From the NCBI GenBank assembly GCA_015689685.1, contig WVSL01000010.1, positions 1 through 64,000 on the forward strand: 64,000 bases of DNA. Reading direction: 5' to 3'. Shown in pieces: positions 1-8,743 of the stretch. How positions within the stretch are numbered: position 1 is the stretch's first letter; each line of letters starts with the position of its first letter. The notes beneath the pieces were generated by a model, which saw only the letters and a list, made by a program, of their open reading frames with translations, was not told the DNA's origin and did no database searches. The DNA is from Rhodobacterales bacterium HKCCE2091. Lineage in GTDB: Bacteria; Pseudomonadota; Alphaproteobacteria; Rhodobacterales; Rhodobacteraceae. The position numbers and the translations under genes were made by a program.

Positions 1-860
1 GCCGGGTCCGGCGCCGCGCGCGGGCCGGGATAGGGGGTGGAGCGGTAGGCGGCGGCGCCGCGGCCCTTCTGCGCCTGTTCGGCGGCCAGTTCGGCGGCGC
101 GGGCGCTGTGGCGCTTCTTGCCGTGGGTCCGCGGCTCGCCGCGCCAGTCGCGGTAGGCGACGGTCAGGGTCTTCTCGTCCATCATCGCGCCCTGGATGCG
201 CGGCCAGGGGCACATGTAGATGCAGACCTGTTCGCGCATGAAGCCGCCGAAGATGAAGGTGGTCGCGGTCAGGATGCCGATGGTGGCGTAGGCGACGTAT
301 GGCGCGTCGAAGGTCACGAGGTCGCGGGCCAGCGTCGGCGCGTCGGTGAAGTAGAACACCCAGGCCCCGCCGGTGGCGACGGAGATGAGCATCCAGACCG
401 CCCACTTGCTGACCCGGAGCCGCCACTTGTGCCAGTCCCAGGGCGCGCGGTGGAGCCGGACGCGGGCGTTGCGGTCGCCCTCGATCCAGCGTTCGACCAG
501 CAGGAAGAGGTCGGTCCAGACGGTCTGCGGGCAGGTGTAGCCGCACCAGACCCGGCCGAGCGCCGAGGTGAACAGGAACAGCCCGAGGCCCGCCATGATG
601 AGCAGGCCCGCGACGAAGTAGAACTCGTGGCTCCAGATCTCGACGAAGAAGAAGTAGAAGCGCCGGTTGGCGAGGTCGACAAGCACCGCCTGGTCGGGCA
701 GGTCGGGGCCGCGGTTCCAGCGCAGCCAAGGCGTGACGTAGTAGATCGCCAGCGTGATCGCCATGATCCGCCACTTGAGCGTGCGGAACGTGCCGGACAC
801 GCGGCGCGGGAAGATCGGTTCGCGCGCGGCGTAGAGGGATTGCGGCTGGCTGTCGGACAT
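1..860 (-). CDS. ccoG: Cytochrome c oxidase accessory protein CcoG (partial, C-terminus off the left edge)
   Basis: Membrane ferredoxin-like protein needed for maturation of the cbb3 oxidase, probably in copper reduction/delivery to CcoN. The start is the ATG at 858-860 (MSDSQPQSLYAAREP). The frame stays open to the left edge. Visible are several transmembrane segments, a membrane CPQT motif (GRVWCGYTCPQTVW), a second CPW motif (EQVCIYMCPW) and the family signature GAMMDEKTLTVAYRDWRGEPR. The two 4Fe-4S cysteine clusters expected further on lie outside the window. The segment after the signature is Ala/Lys-rich. It is co-directional with ccoNOQP, downstream of ccoP, and has its own FNR box 56 bp upstream, so it may be transcribed separately under low oxygen. 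Confidence 0.9.
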   Translation of the reverse strand, partial: MSDSQPQSLYAAREPIFPRRVSGTFRTLKWRIMAITLAIYYVTPWLRWNRGPDLPDQAVLVDLANRRFYFFFVEIWSHEFYFVAGLLIMAGLGLFLFTSALGRVWCGYTCPQTVWTDLFLLVERWIEGDRNARVRLHRAPWDWHKWRLRVSKWAVWMLISVATGGAWVFYFTDAPTLARDLVTFDAPYVAYATIGILTATTFIFGGFMREQVCIYMCPWPRIQGAMMDEKTLTVAYRDWRGEPRTHGKKRHSARAAELAAEQAQKGRGAAAYRSTPYPGPRAAPDP

Positions 861-915
861 CGGGGCTCGCTCCTTCGGTGCGGGCTATCACTCGCAGGAT
901 CGCGGCGGCGCGGCA

Positions 916-929
916 TTGACGGGGATCAA
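916..929. promoter_or_regulatory. FNR/FnrL box upstream of ccoG
   Basis: TTGAC-GGGG-ATCAA matches the FNR consensus TTGAT-N4-ATCAA at 9 of 10 informative bases. Its centre lies about 62 bp upstream of the ccoG ATG, in the 181-bp gap between ccoP and ccoG, which suits an activator site for an internal promoter. The fnrL gene lies 4 kb away. Confidence 0.75.
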
Positions 930-1041
930 ATTTGCGCCGCGGATATTCGATACCCGGAATGCGATTGCCGGCGCGAGATGCCCCGCGCCGGCCGTGTCGA
1001 TTTCACGCGGGGGGCCTTCCACTGCCCCCCGCGCGGCGCGG

Positions 1042-1917
1042 TCACTCCGCGGCGGGCTGTTCGCCGCCGCCGAGGCCGTGGACGTAGATCGCCACCGCCC
1101 GCACCTCGGCCTCGTCCAGCCGTTCGCCCCAGGGCGGCATGACGCCGAAGCGGGCGTTGCGGATGGTCTCGGTCAGGGTCGCGGTGTCGCCGCCGTAGAG
1201 CCAGATCGCGTCGACGAGGTTGGGCGCGCCGACGAAGCGGTCGCCGGTGCCGTCGTCGCCGTGGCAGGAGGCGCAGTTGTCGGCGTAGATCTGGCCGCCC
1301 TCGCCCGAGAGCGGGTCGGTGCCCTCGCCCATCGCCTGAACGTGCGCCACCAGGGTCGAGATCTCCCCGGCGGTCAGAAGCTCGCCGAAGGCCGGCATCT
1401 GGGACCAGCGGGCGTCGGGATCGTCCTCGTTCCGGATGCCGTGGTTCACGGTGTAGATGACGTCCTCGAGCGTGCCGCCCCAGAGCCAGTCGTCGTCCAG
1501 CAGGTTGGGATACCCCACCGCGCCCGCCGCGCCCGAGCCGTGGCACTGGGAACAGTAGGTCGCGAAGATCGACGCGCCGGCGTTGACCGCGAAGCCGTGC
1601 AGGTTCGGGTCGGCCTCGATCTCCGCCGGGTCGGTGTCGACGAGTGCGGCGTACATCGGCGCGTTGGCCTCGTCCACGGCCGCGATCTCGTCGGCGACCT
1701 GGCCGCGGGTGGACCAGCCGAGCACGCCGCCGGTCGCCCCGGTGACGAGCGGCCAGGCCGGGAACAGGATCACGTAGATGATCCCCCAGACGATGCAGCC
1801 GTAGAACACCCAGAGCCACCAGCGCGGCAGCGGCGTGTTCAGTTCCTCGATCCCGTCCCAGGTATGGCCGGTGGTCTCGAGCCCGGTGACCGGATCGGTT
1901 CTCTTCTCGTCGCTCAT
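1042..1917 (-). CDS. ccoP: cbb3-type cytochrome c oxidase subunit III (diheme CcoP)
   Basis: 291 aa membrane-anchored diheme cytochrome c that passes electrons from soluble cytochrome c to CcoO/CcoN at the cytoplasmic membrane, periplasmic face. An N-terminal segment (about residues 32-60) is the membrane anchor. Two haem c sites are visible, CSQCH at about 122-126 and CASCH at about 215-219, each followed by a distal Met region (SQMPAF; GVMPPW). Length is normal for the family. Its ATG overlaps the ccoQ stop by 4 bp, so translation is likely coupled. It is the last gene of the ccoNOQP operon. Confidence 0.97.
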   Translation of the reverse strand: MSDEKRTDPVTGLETTGHTWDGIEELNTPLPRWWLWVFYGCIVWGIIYVILFPAWPLVTGATGGVLGWSTRGQVADEIAAVDEANAPMYAALVDTDPAEIEADPNLHGFAVNAGASIFATYCSQCHGSGAAGAVGYPNLLDDDWLWGGTLEDVIYTVNHGIRNEDDPDARWSQMPAFGELLTAGEISTLVAHVQAMGEGTDPLSGEGGQIYADNCASCHGDDGTGDRFVGAPNLVDAIWLYGGDTATLTETIRNARFGVMPPWGERLDEAEVRAVAIYVHGLGGGEQPAAE

Positions 1918-2150
1918 GCCTCTGCCCTTTCGGAAATCGTGCCGCGGGTGCCGGCGGCGTCGCCGCCCTGGCCCCGGACTGCCGCCGTGTCGGCCGCCGG
2001 TTCGTCGTGGCGGAACACAACCCGCGCGGCGTCGTCGTGGAAGGCGCGGCTGCGCGAGAACGCGAACACCACCGCGCCGATGAAGAACAGGAACATTCCC
2101 AGAAGGCCCCAGGTATCGGCGAAGGCGCGCAGGAAGGTGTAGGTTTCCAT
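1914..2150 (-). CDS. ccoQ: cbb3-type oxidase small subunit CcoQ
   Basis: 78 aa single-pass membrane protein (METYTFLRAFADTWGLL, then a hydrophobic segment to about residue 35) with a polar, low-complexity C-terminal half. CcoQ stabilises the oxidase and in Rhodobacter has been linked to oxygen signalling through the oxidase. It lies 13 bp after ccoO and overlaps ccoP by 4 bp. Identification is by position, size and topology; CcoQ sequences are poorly conserved. Confidence 0.88.
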   Translation of the reverse strand: METYTFLRAFADTWGLLGMFLFFIGAVVFAFSRSRAFHDDAARVVFRHDEPAADTAAVRGQGGDAAGTRGTISERAEA

Positions 2151-2163
2151 CCGTTCCCCTCCC

Positions 2164-2916
2164 TCAGCGGCTGTCGTCGGCGGTGAAGGTCGAGAAGTCG
2201 ACCATCGTGCCGAGCACCTGGAGATAGGCGATCAGCGCGTCCATCTCGGTCAGTTCCGGCTGGCCGTCGAAGTTGCGCTGCTGCGCGCCCGGGTAGCGGT
2301 CGAGCACGCCGGTATCGCCGAAGGGATCGGCCTGCGCGGCGAGGTCGGCCTGGGCCATTTCCAGCATGTCGTCGTCGTAGGGAACGCCGACGAAGCGCTG
2401 CGTTGCGAGCAGGTCCTCGATGTGCTCGCCGTCGATCCGGCGGCGCAGCAGGAAGTCGTAGTTCGGCATGATCGAGGTCGGCACCACCGACTGGGGGTCG
2501 ATCAGGTGATCGACGTGCCAGGCGTCGGAATACCGGCCGCCGACCCGCGCCAGGTCGGGGCCTGTCCGCTTGGAGCCCCACTGGAACGGGTGGTCGTACA
2601 TCGATTCCGCCGCGAGGCTGTAGTGGCCGTAGCGTTCGACCTCGTCCCGCATCGGCCGCACCATCTGGCTGTGGCAGACGTAGCAGCCTTCGCGGATGTA
2701 GATCTCGCGCCCGGTCAGCTCCAGCGGGGAGTAGGGTCGGACGCCCTCCACCTCCTCGATCGTGTTCTGGAGGTAGAACAGGGGCACGATCTCGATGATG
2801 CCGCCGATGGTCACCACCAGGAAGGCCGCCACGAGCAGCAGCGTGGCGCTGCGTTCGAGGATCGCGTGACGGTTCAGGCCCGTCGGTTTCTGCGGGGTTT
2901 CTGCGTGGTCGCTCAT
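2164..2916 (-). CDS. ccoO: cbb3-type cytochrome c oxidase subunit II (CcoO)
   Basis: 250 aa monohaem cytochrome c subunit. It has an N-terminal membrane anchor (about residues 24-48) and one haem c site CYVCH (C78, C81, H82) followed by the family run [15 protein letters not shown]. The C-terminal region holds the methionine-bearing MPNYDFLL segment and a helix before the polar tail. It forms the CcoNOP core with its neighbours and starts 4 bp after the ccoN stop. The assignment is clear from motifs and operon order. Confidence 0.97.
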   Translation of the reverse strand: MSDHAETPQKPTGLNRHAILERSATLLLVAAFLVVTIGGIIEIVPLFYLQNTIEEVEGVRPYSPLELTGREIYIREGCYVCHSQMVRPMRDEVERYGHYSLAAESMYDHPFQWGSKRTGPDLARVGGRYSDAWHVDHLIDPQSVVPTSIMPNYDFLLRRRIDGEHIEDLLATQRFVGVPYDDDMLEMAQADLAAQADPFGDTGVLDRYPGAQQRNFDGQPELTEMDALIAYLQVLGTMVDFSTFTADDSR

Positions 2917-2920
2917 GGGA

Positions 2921-4519
2921 TCACTCCGCGGGCTGAATGGTGGTGGCGAGCGTCTGCGGTTGGCGCAGGGTCATGACCATGTTCCAGACCATGATGAGCG
3001 CGCCGCCGAGGTAGAGCACCCCGCCGAGAGCCCGCACCAGGTACATCGGGAACATGGCGCCGACGGTGTCCGCGAAGGCGTTCACCAGGAAGCCGTTCTG
3101 GTCGACCTCGCGCCATTGCAGGCCCTGCATGATGCCGGCGACCCACATCGACGCGGCGTAGAGCACGATGCCGATCATCGCGAGCCAGAAGTGCGCGTTC
3201 ATCGCGGCCTCCGAGTACATGCGGGACCGGCCCCAGAGCTTCGGCGTGAGGTAGTAGATCGCGCCGAACACGATCAGGCCGTTCCAGCCGAGCGCGCCGG
3301 AGTGGACGTGGCCGATGGTCCATTCGGTGTAGTGGGACAGCGAGTTGACCGCGCGGATCGACATCATCGGGCCTTCGAAGGTCGACATGCCGTAGAAGGC
3401 GAGCGAGGCGACGAAGAAGCGGATGATCGGGTCGGTGCGGATCTTGTCCCATGCCCCCTGCAGAGTCATCAGGCCGTTGATCATGCCGCCCCAGGACGGC
3501 ATCCACAGGATCACCGAGAACACCATGCCGAGTGTGGAGGCCCAGTCGGGCAGCGCGGTGTAGTGCAGGTGGTGCGGACCGGCCCAGATGTAGATGAAGA
3601 TCAGCGACCAGAAGTGGACGATGGACAGCTTGTAGCTGTAGACCGGCCGGTTCGCCTGCTTCGGCACGAAGTAGTACATCATGCCGAGGAAGCCCGCGGT
3701 CAGGAAGAAGCCGACCGCGTTGTGGCCGTACCACCACTGCACCATCGCGTCCTGCACGCCCGAGAAAACCTGGATCGAGCGGGAGCCGAAGATCGAGACC
3801 GGGATCGACAGGTTGTTGACGACGTGGAGCATCGCCACGGTGACGATGAAGGACAGGTAGAACCAGTTCGCGACGTAGATGTGCTTTTCGCGGCGGGTGA
3901 TGAGCGTGCCCATGAACACCGCGAGGTAGAACACCCAGATGATGGTCAGGAACAGGTCGACGTACCATTCCGGCTCGGCGTATTCCTTCGACTGGGTTGC
4001 GCCGAGCAGGTAGCCCGTCGCGGCCATCACGATGAAGAGCTGGTAGCCCCAGAACACGACCCAGGCGAGGTTGCCGCCCCAGAGCCGCACCCCCGAAGTC
4101 CGCTGCACGACGTAGAGGGATGTCGCGATCAGGGCGTTGCCGCCGAACGCGAAGATCACCGCCGAGGTGTGCAGGGGCCGCAGGCGGCCGAAGTTCAGGT
4201 AGCCCTCGGACCAGTCGAAGTTGAGCTCCGGGAAGGTCAGCTGGAGCGCGATGAAGACCCCCACGAGGAAGCCCGCGATGCCCCAGAAGGCGGTCGCGAT
4301 GACGCCTGCCCGGACCGGGCCGTCCATGTAGCCCGTGGGCACCGCGCCCGCCGGGACCGGCGGCTCGCCGGTGCGGCGGAGCTGCCAAACGAAGGCGATG
4401 GCGGCGACCGCCATGATGAGCAGCGCGTGCAGCTGGTAGGCCATGTCACGCGCGAAGTTGGCCGCGATCGCCGCCAGAACGGCGACGAGGGCCAGAAGCG
4501 CAAGCTTCACGTAGTCCAT
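2921..4519 (-). CDS. ccoN: cbb3-type cytochrome c oxidase subunit I (CcoN)
   Basis: 532 aa catalytic haem-copper subunit that reduces O2 to water with high oxygen affinity. About a dozen hydrophobic helices are visible. Conserved histidine motifs include [18 protein letters not shown] (low-spin haem ligand region), [15 protein letters not shown] (CuB ligand and the cross-linked Tyr area), [15 protein letters not shown] and the C-terminal [18 protein letters not shown] (haem ligands). It is the first gene of ccoNOQP. An FNR box sits 71 bp upstream of its ATG, indicating induction at low oxygen. Confidence 0.98.
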   Translation of the reverse strand: MDYVKLALLALVAVLAAIAANFARDMAYQLHALLIMAVAAIAFVWQLRRTGEPPVPAGAVPTGYMDGPVRAGVIATAFWGIAGFLVGVFIALQLTFPELNFDWSEGYLNFGRLRPLHTSAVIFAFGGNALIATSLYVVQRTSGVRLWGGNLAWVVFWGYQLFIVMAATGYLLGATQSKEYAEPEWYVDLFLTIIWVFYLAVFMGTLITRREKHIYVANWFYLSFIVTVAMLHVVNNLSIPVSIFGSRSIQVFSGVQDAMVQWWYGHNAVGFFLTAGFLGMMYYFVPKQANRPVYSYKLSIVHFWSLIFIYIWAGPHHLHYTALPDWASTLGMVFSVILWMPSWGGMINGLMTLQGAWDKIRTDPIIRFFVASLAFYGMSTFEGPMMSIRAVNSLSHYTEWTIGHVHSGALGWNGLIVFGAIYYLTPKLWGRSRMYSEAAMNAHFWLAMIGIVLYAASMWVAGIMQGLQWREVDQNGFLVNAFADTVGAMFPMYLVRALGGVLYLGGALIMVWNMVMTLRQPQTLATTIQPAE

Positions 4520-4589
4520 GAGGAGTCCCCCTGGGAGCGGATTCAGAACCGGTTTCGCCCGCTTTCATCACGGCGGCGTTTACCAGTCC

Positions 4590-4603
4590 TTGACCTCGAT
4601 CAA
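4590..4603. promoter_or_regulatory. FNR/FnrL box upstream of ccoNOQP
   Basis: TTGAC-CTCG-ATCAA lies in the 118-bp gap between the fnrL stop and the ccoN start, centred about 77 bp upstream of the ccoN ATG. This is the arrangement known for ccoNOQP of Rhodobacter and Paracoccus. It has the same TTGAC left half as the box before ccoG. Confidence 0.8.
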
Positions 4604-4637
4604 CTTTTCGCCCGGCCGGGGCGTGCGGGGGGTGGGA

Positions 4638-5393
4638 TCAGACCAGCGCGACGCCGTCCGAATCGTCCCCCGCCTCCTCGGCGAGCCGGATCAGGTCGGG
4701 CACGCGCACGGCGCTGCGCCCTTCGGTGGCGATGACGCCGTCGCGGCGCAGGGCCGACATCTGGCGGCTCGTGGTCTCGAGGGTGAGGCCGAGGTAGTCG
4801 GCCATCGCCTCGCGGGTCACGGGCAACTGGAACAGCATTTCGCCGCCCGACTGGCGTCCGAGCCGCCGGGCGAGGATCAGGAGGAAGGAGGCGACGCGTT
4901 CCCGCGCCGACTTGCGGCCCAGGACGACGGCCCAGTCGCGGGCCGAATCAAGTTCGTCGAGGGTCATCTGGAGAAGCCGGGTGGCGACGTTGGGGGTGGA
5001 GCCCAGGATGCGCTCGAACCCCTTGCGTTCGAACCGGCAGACGGTGAGGTCGGTCAGCGCCTCGACGTCGTAGAGCGCCTCGGCCCGGCCGGGACGGCCG
5101 ATGAAATCCGACGGCAGCAGCAGGCCGACCATCTGGCGGCGCCCGTCCTCGAGCGTGCGGGACAGGGTGCCGACGCCCAGAACCACCGAGGCGACGTGCT
5201 CCATCGGCTCGCCGGCCTCGTAGAGACGCTTGCCCGCGGGGATCTCGCGGTAGCTCTTGATCCCGTCGAGCGCGTTGAGTTCGTGGGGTTCGCACAGCGA
5301 GCATACCGCTCGGGTGCGGATCGGGCATTCGCCGCATTCCACGCCCGGCCCGTGCCGGAAAGTGCGATCGAATTTGATCTGGCTCAACGTCAC
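4638..5393 (-). CDS. fnrL: Crp/Fnr-family oxygen-sensing regulator FnrL
   Basis: 251 aa. An oxygen-labile [4Fe-4S] regulator that activates cco, hem and other micro-oxic genes. The N-terminus carries cysteines at 20, 23, 31 and 34 in the FnrL-type pattern ECGECPIRTRAVCSLCE, with another at about 119 (DLTVCRF) in the cyclic-nucleotide-binding-like domain. The helix-turn-helix near 185-215 includes TLETTSRQMSALRR with the E..SR triad that reads TTGAT half-sites. The start codon is GTG (5391-5393). It is divergent from hemN with only 17 bp between the start codons. A near-consensus FNR box covers codons 3-7, suggesting autoregulation and/or hemN control. Confidence 0.95.
   Translation of the reverse strand: MTLSQIKFDRTFRHGPGVECGECPIRTRAVCSLCEPHELNALDGIKSYREIPAGKRLYEAGEPMEHVASVVLGVGTLSRTLEDGRRQMVGLLLPSDFIGRPGRAEALYDVEALTDLTVCRFERKGFERILGSTPNVATRLLQMTLDELDSARDWAVVLGRKSARERVASFLLILARRLGRQSGGEMLFQLPVTREAMADYLGLTLETTSRQMSALRRDGVIATEGRSAVRVPDLIRLAEEAGDDSDGVALV
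5374..5387. promoter_or_regulatory. Near-consensus FNR box overlapping the fnrL start and preceding hemN
   Basis: TTGAT-CTGG-CTCAA has one mismatch to TTGAT-N4-ATCAA. It lies inside the first codons of fnrL (codons 3-7) and 24 bp upstream of the first hemN ATG. FnrL control of hemN/hemZ genes is known in Rhodobacter. The overlap leaves very little room for promoters on either side. Confidence 0.55.
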
Positions 5394-5410
5394 GCCCGGC
5401 TGTCCCTCGT

Positions 5411-6778
5411 ATGGGTCGGATTATGGAACAGATCGCTCGCCCCCTTCAACCGCGACGTCTCGACACACGGGTGCCGAGATACACGAGCTACCCGCCCGCC
5501 AACCACTTCGGCAGCGGCGTCGGCGCGGCGGAATACGGCGACTGGCTCGCCGCGGTTCCGGCGGACGAGGCGGTGTCGCTCTACGTCCATGTCCCGTTCT
5601 GCCGGCGGCTCTGCCATTTCTGCGCCTGCCGGACCCAGGGCACCCGCACCGCGGCGCCGGTGGATCGCTACCTCGACCACCTCGAACGCGAGATCGCGCT
5701 GGTCGCCGACCGCCTGCCCGGCCGCATGTCCGTGGGCCATCTGCACCTTGGCGGCGGCACGCCCACGATCCTGACCCCGGCGCAGACAGAACGGCTGCGG
5801 TCGATGATCGACGCCGCCTTCGACGTCGCGGCGGACGCCGAGATCGCGGTCGAGCTCGACCCGACCGAGATCGACGAGGCGCGGCTCGACGCGCTCGCGG
5901 CCTTCGGCATCAACCGCGCCTCGATCGGGATCCAGGATTTCGACCCCGGGGTGCAGGCCGCGATCGGCCGTGAACAGGGGGTGCCGGAAACGCTCCGCGC
6001 CGCTGCCGGGCTTCGCGTCCGCGGGGTGCGGTCGCTGAACGTCGACCTGCTCTACGGCCTGCCGCACCAGACCCGCGACTCGCTGCGCCGGACGCTCGAC
6101 ACCGTGGCGATCCTGAAACCCGACCGGATCGCGATCTACGGCTACGCCCACGTCCCCTGGGTCGCGCGGCGGCAGCGGCTGATCCCGGCCGACGCGTTGC
6201 CGGGGCTCGACGACCGCATTGGTCTGAGCGACCTCGCCCGCCGCCTGCTGACCTGGCAGGGCTACGCTCCGGTCGGCATCGACCACTTCGCCCTGCCCGA
6301 CGACGATCTCGCCCGCGCCGCCGAGGCCGGGACGCTGCACCGCAACTTCCAGGGCTACACCACCGACCGCGCCGACACGCTGATCGGGCTCGGCGCCTCG
6401 GCGCTGTCGCGGCTGCGGCAGGGCTACGCCCAGAATGCGCCGGCCACGTCGGACTGGCAGAACAGGGTCGGCGCCGGAACGCTCGGCACCGTCCGGGGCC
6501 ACGAGATGTCGCCGGAGGACCGCATCCGCGCCGAGGTGATCGAGCGGCTGATGTGCGATTTCGAGATCGACCTGACCGAGGCCACGCGCGCCGCGCCGGA
6601 CCTGCTGCCCGGGCTTTCCGCGACCGCCGCGATGCTGGCCGCGACCATGCCCGACCAGGTCGCCTTCGACGACGGCGTGTTGTTCTTGACCGGCCGCGAC
6701 GGCACCTATGCACGGATCGTCGCGGCGGAATTCGACACCTACCGCTCGCCCGAGCGGCAATACTCTTCCGCCATCTGA
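5411..6778 (+). CDS. hemN: Oxygen-independent coproporphyrinogen III oxidase
   Basis: 455 aa radical-SAM enzyme that decarboxylates coproporphyrinogen III to protoporphyrinogen IX without O2, in the cytoplasm. The radical-SAM cluster motif C64-x3-C68-x2-C71 (VPFCRRLCHFCACRTQG) is intact. Also visible are LHLGGGTPTIL (GGGTP SAM-binding motif), YGLPHQT, and the HFALPDDDLARA and NFQGYTT signatures that separate true HemN from HemW-type proteins. Length fits HemN. Two in-frame ATGs compete as start, 5411 and 5423; neither has a strong Shine-Dalgarno. It pairs divergently with fnrL. Confidence 0.95.
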   Translation: MGRIMEQIARPLQPRRLDTRVPRYTSYPPANHFGSGVGAAEYGDWLAAVPADEAVSLYVHVPFCRRLCHFCACRTQGTRTAAPVDRYLDHLEREIALVADRLPGRMSVGHLHLGGGTPTILTPAQTERLRSMIDAAFDVAADAEIAVELDPTEIDEARLDALAAFGINRASIGIQDFDPGVQAAIGREQGVPETLRAAAGLRVRGVRSLNVDLLYGLPHQTRDSLRRTLDTVAILKPDRIAIYGYAHVPWVARRQRLIPADALPGLDDRIGLSDLARRLLTWQGYAPVGIDHFALPDDDLARAAEAGTLHRNFQGYTTDRADTLIGLGASALSRLRQGYAQNAPATSDWQNRVGAGTLGTVRGHEMSPEDRIRAEVIERLMCDFEIDLTEATRAAPDLLPGLSATAAMLAATMPDQVAFDDGVLFLTGRDGTYARIVAAEFDTYRSPERQYSSAI

Positions 6779-6887
6779 GCCCGGCGGCACACGGGGCCGC
6801 TGCCGGGCCCGGGGGGAGCGGGAGGCGGGTCGCGATCGCGGCCCGCCTTCTGCTTTCCGGGGTTGCCGCGAGGGCATGCGCGCGGCC

Positions 6888-7196
6888 TCAGCCGCCGATG
6901 CACTGGCGCTGCACCTGGATCAGGAACCCGACGAGGTTGATGCCGGTGAAGATCGACTGGCCCGGTGCCGCGCCGTCGAAGAACGCGGCGGCGTCCGACC
7001 CCTCGATCACCGCGGTCACGAAGCTGTCCCGGTCGCTCGGCGACAGTTCCTCCCCGGCGAGGTCGTAGGCGCACTGGCACTCCTCCCCGGTGAGGTCGCC
7101 TTCGGAGCAGGCCGCGACGAAATCCCGCTTCTCGGAATTGCACCCGGCGAGGACGAGGAGGAGCGCGAGTGCGGCGATGTGGGGCAGTTGTGACAT
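6888..7196 (-). CDS. Small lipoprotein of unknown function
   Basis: 102 aa starting at ATG 7194-7196. It has a hydrophobic signal sequence ending in the lipobox LAGC (lipidated Cys19). The mature part has four more cysteines (about 31, 41, 43 and the penultimate region) and a helical SPSDRDSFVTAVIEG segment. It is probably an outer- or inner-membrane-anchored periplasmic protein. The open frame continues upstream through proline-rich sequence that is not credible as protein, so this start is preferred. I do not recognise a named family. Confidence 0.75.
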   Translation of the reverse strand: MSQLPHIAALALLLVLAGCNSEKRDFVAACSEGDLTGEECQCAYDLAGEELSPSDRDSFVTAVIEGSDAAAFFDGAAPGQSIFTGINLVGFLIQVQRQCIGG

Positions 7197-7364
7197 GGGC
7201 TGAGGCTCCGGCTGCGGTCGGGGGAACGAGCCTGGCGGCCCGCTGGTGGAAGGTCGGTTCCTTGCGGCCGGCACCTCGCGGCGCGCGGGGCCGGGACCGG
7301 GGTCGGGACCGGGGCGAACGCCCTGCGGGAGACCGGTCGGAACGGGCCCGCGGAACGCGATCAA

Positions 7365-7380
7365 CCGCCCCGGGGGGCGG
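7365..7380. terminator. GC-rich hairpin downstream of tRNA-Ala (weak)
   Basis: CCGCCC-CGGG-GGGCGG is a 6-bp perfect stem 27 nt beyond the tRNA 3' end on the minus strand. It lacks a strong U tract, so terminator function is only possible. Confidence 0.3.
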
Positions 7381-7407
7381 CGAAGGTCATCGGACTGCGC
7401 GGGAATT

Positions 7408-7483
<76 letters not shown>

Positions 7484-7558
7484 GAGCCAGTGCGGCATAC
7501 GGTTTTGGCAGGCCGGGATCAAGCGGAAAATCTCGCCCGATCCGGCCCGCCGGTATCG

Positions 7559-7915
7559 TTATTCGTCGTCGTCGTCGCCGGGCACGTCGGCCAGGTCGTC
7601 GAGCGAAACGGTGTCGTCGTCGTCGTCCTCGAGCACCTCGTCGTCGTCGAGATCGACATCGCCGTCATCGTCGTCGTCCAGGTCGACATCATCGTCGTCC
7701 AGGACCAGATCCTCGTCATCCTCGGTCTGCGCCGCGGGGCGCGCCTTGGCTTTCTGCTCGGAGCGGTCCGCGACCATCGAGCGACCGCCCTTGCCGGTGT
7801 CGATCTCGACCACTTCGCCCGTGTAGGGGCTGACGATCGGATCGCGTCCGAGGTCGTAGAAACGCTTGCCGGTGGTGGGGCAGACGCGTTTGACGCCCCA
7901 TTCCTCTTTGGGCAT
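7559..7915 (-). CDS. TIGR02300/FYDLN-acid family protein
   Basis: 118 aa starting at the ATG at 7913-7915, preceded by an AAGGGGG ribosome-binding site. The N-terminal 45 residues hold the family signature (MPKEEWGVKRVCPTTGKRFY, then DPIVSPYTGE). The C-terminal 60 residues are almost only Asp, Glu, Leu and Val, giving an extremely acidic tail encoded by runs of GAC. Function is unknown in the family, which is confined to alphaproteobacteria. The usual family motif reads FYDLN; here it reads FYDLG. Confidence 0.9.
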   Translation of the reverse strand: MPKEEWGVKRVCPTTGKRFYDLGRDPIVSPYTGEVVEIDTGKGGRSMVADRSEQKAKARPAAQTEDDEDLVLDDDDVDLDDDDDGDVDLDDDEVLEDDDDDTVSLDDLADVPGDDDDE

Positions 7916-8014
7916 GACACCCCCTTCAATCATCGGTATCGAGAGAATTGCGGCCCTCTGCCATAGATGCCGGGGGCTGTCAAACCCTGTCCACCCACCC
8001 GCGGAGAGATGCAG

Positions 8015-8743
8015 ATGGCGCGGCGGCCGAGCGCCCAGACAGAAGCCCGGACCCATGTCCTGCCCGGCGATCCGCCGATCGAGGTGGCGCTGCGGCGGTC
8101 CGCCCGCGCGCGGCGGTTTTCGCTCAGGGTGTCGCGTGCCGACGGGCGGGTGAGCCTGAGCCTGCCGGTCTGGGCGCGCGAGGCCGAGGCGCTGGCCTTC
8201 CTGCGCGAGCGCGAGGCATGGCTGCGGGCGCATGTCGATGCCGCGCCGGGGATCCGCGCGCCGCGGGTCGGGGGCACGGTCCCGCTCCTGGGGGCGGACC
8301 GGCCGGTGCTGGCCGGGCCGGGCCGGTCGGCGCGGTTCGAGGACGGCGCGGTGCGGGTGCCGGACGACGCGCGCGCGCCGGCGCGGATCAAGGCGCTGTT
8401 CGTAGCGATGGCGCGGGAACGGCTGGCCGCGGCGGTCGCCGTTCACACCGCGGCGCTCGGGCGGGGCCACGGGCGGCTGACGATCCGGGACACGCGGTCG
8501 CGGTGGGGCAGCTGCACCACGGCCGGCGACCTGATGTTTTCCTGGCGGCTGGTGATGGCGCCGCCCCCGGTGCTCGACTACGTCGCCGCGCACGAGGTCG
8601 CGCACCTCGCGGAGATGAACCACTCGCCGGCCTACTGGGCGGTCTGCGCCCGGCTCTGCCCCGACTACAAGCGCCAGCGGCGCTGGCTGCGCGACAACGG
8701 GCCGGACCTGCTGGCCTGGCGTTTCGACGCGGACGCGGGCTGA
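8015..8743 (+). CDS. YgjP/SprT-like zinc metallohydrolase (DUF45)
   Basis: 242 aa from the ATG at 8015, chosen because GGAGAG lies 6 nt before it; an ATG at 7967 has no such site. The catalytic signature HEVAHLAEMNHSPAYW (H193-E194-x2-H197, and H203 in the NHSP box) and the upstream TRSRWGSCTTAG motif are typical of YgjP-type M48-like metallohydrolases. The biological substrate is not established for this family. It is followed immediately by the GntR regulator with a TGATG overlap. Confidence 0.9.
   Translation: MARRPSAQTEARTHVLPGDPPIEVALRRSARARRFSLRVSRADGRVSLSLPVWAREAEALAFLREREAWLRAHVDAAPGIRAPRVGGTVPLLGADRPVLAGPGRSARFEDGAVRVPDDARAPARIKALFVAMARERLAAAVAVHTAALGRGHGRLTIRDTRSRWGSCTTAGDLMFSWRLVMAPPPVLDYVAAHEVAHLAEMNHSPAYWAVCARLCPDYKRQRRWLRDNGPDLLAWRFDADAG

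Noticed and set aside
2915-4735. Long antisense open frame (about 600 codons) across ccoN on the plus strand
   Set aside because: Typical high-GC shadow: His/Arg/Asp/Glu/Val-rich composition, no domains, fully opposite a clear ccoN gene.
6779-6887. GCCCGGCGGC / GCCGCTGCCGGGC hairpin after hemN as a terminator
   Set aside because: The repeat is imperfect and has no T tract, so it was left out of the feature list.
7561-7700. Repetitive GTC/GAC trinucleotide stretch as a microsatellite or CRISPR-like array
   Set aside because: It is the coding sequence for the acidic tail of the FYDLN-acid protein; no spacer structure.
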